The position numbers were made by a program, and so were the translations under genes. DNA of 6,317 nt from Desulfovibrio sp. GTDB taxonomy: Bacteria; Desulfobacterota; Desulfovibrionia; Desulfovibrionales; Desulfovibrionaceae. The stretch is taken from the NCBI GenBank assembly GCA_031270875.1, contig JAISXC010000207.1:1-6317 (forward strand). The letters are read 5' to 3'. Of this stretch, positions 6,150-6,317 are shown in pieces (the first letter of the stretch is position 1; each line of letters starts with the position of its first letter). Under the pieces are notes generated by a model. The model worked only from the letters and a program-made list of their open reading frames with translations, was not told where the DNA came from and searched no databases.

Positions 6150-6169
6150 TCAAAGTGAAATTGCTCTGG
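6139..6169. repeat. Perfect 14-bp-stem hairpin overlapping the end of the ybeY-like frame
   Basis: CCAGAGCAATTTCA (6139-6152) and TGAAATTGCTCTGG (6156-6169) are exact reverse complements around a three-base loop. The word AGAGCAATT also occurs at 5931-5939, immediately next to the foldback element, so it is a locally repeated motif. No T-run follows on either strand, so a Rho-independent terminator is not supported, though the stem could protect a 3' end. The stop codon of the - strand ybeY-like frame (6150-6152) falls inside the left arm. Confidence 0.8.
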
Positions 6170-6311
6170 ACGGTCCAAAAGTTAACGAGGCGCTATCTAC
6201 AAGCTTACTGCCAGCCCGGGCAAGCTTTTCCTCAAGCCTCTCCATTTCCGTCCCGTGCCCGTACCCGAGCAGATGGGCGAAGCCGTGCGCCGGCAGGCGG
6301 GGTTTTCCCCC
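6150..6311 (-). pseudogene. ybeY: YbeY-like endoribonuclease, C-terminal fragment, probably damaged
   Basis: Reading leftward from 6311, an open frame of 53 residues contains H-G-F-A-H-L-L-G-Y-G-H, which fits the YbeY metal-binding motif H-G-x-x-H-L-x-G-Y-D-H with all three zinc-binding histidines in H-x3-H-x5-H spacing. The usual Asp before the last His is Gly. Next comes G-T-E-M-E-R-L-E-E-K-L, the expected acidic C-terminal helix. YbeY is a single-strand endoribonuclease for 16S rRNA 3'-end maturation and ribosome quality control, normally about 150-180 residues. An in-frame TGA (- strand, 6314-6312) lies only eight residues before the motif. In another frame the same bases read C-E-G-E-N-P, which suits the segment expected just upstream. 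A frameshift or small deletion near 6295-6310 is the likely reason. The last residues (F-G-P-S-R-A-I-S-L) come from a repeat hairpin. The rest lies outside the window, so a sequence error cannot be excluded. Confidence 0.72.
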
Positions 6312-6317
6312 TCACAT

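Noticed and set aside
6206..6232. AAGCTT-flanked GC-rich palindrome
   Set aside because: It lies within the ybeY-like coding frame and is explained by the codons there; pairing is imperfect.

Overview
This window looks like part of a bacterial accessory catabolic locus. Six genes or gene remnants run left to right on the + strand, and a fragment of an unrelated gene comes in from the right edge on the - strand. The moderately GC-rich coding DNA, the tripartite (TRAP) transporter for an organic acid, the two-subunit type class I fumarase remnant and the many palindromic intergenic repeats would fit a Desulfovibrio-like or other anaerobic proteobacterial lineage. That placement is a low-confidence inference, because no phylogenetic marker is complete here.

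Layout: (1) positions 2-205 hold the C-terminal end of an RraA / HMG-aldolase-like protein. (2) A 151-nt gap contains a two-tier hairpin and one copy of a dispersed repeat. (3) A second, complete RraA/HMG-aldolase-like gene (357-1007) carries an exact D-X20-R-D signature. (4) A complete TRAP transporter follows: dctP-type binding protein (1024-2052), a 256-nt hairpin-bearing spacer, then dctQ-type (2309-2809) and dctM-type (2813-4093) membrane subunits. (5) A CtBP-like D-2-hydroxyacid dehydrogenase lies at 4120-5193. (6) Three nt later begins a broken class I fumarase / L-tartrate dehydratase alpha-subunit gene (5197 to about 5793). It has an in-frame stop, two frameshifts (one in a run of eight G) and no C-terminus. 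(7) Its reading frame ends in a 135-bp foldback element (5794-5928) flanked by CTAG on both sides, which looks like a MITE. (8) About 220 bp of gene-free, palindrome-rich DNA follows, with an inverted second copy of the repeat seen in (2) and a perfect 14-bp-stem hairpin. (9) The C-terminal part of a YbeY-like endoribonuclease lies on the - strand to the window end, apparently damaged.

The intact genes make a plausible transport-plus-catabolism unit. The TRAP system would import a carboxylated compound, the dehydrogenase would interconvert a 2-hydroxy acid and a 2-oxo acid with NAD(H), and the RraA-like proteins could cleave a hydroxylated oxo-dicarboxylate in a retro-aldol reaction or decarboxylate a product. 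The fumarase-like subunit may once have dehydrated or hydrated a C4 acid, but it is now dead in this copy. The substrate cannot be read from the sequence.

I see no tRNA, rRNA, CRISPR array or convincing intrinsic terminator. The right third of the window (from 5197) shows clear genome decay: multiple lesions, a small foldback element, repeats and a second damaged gene.
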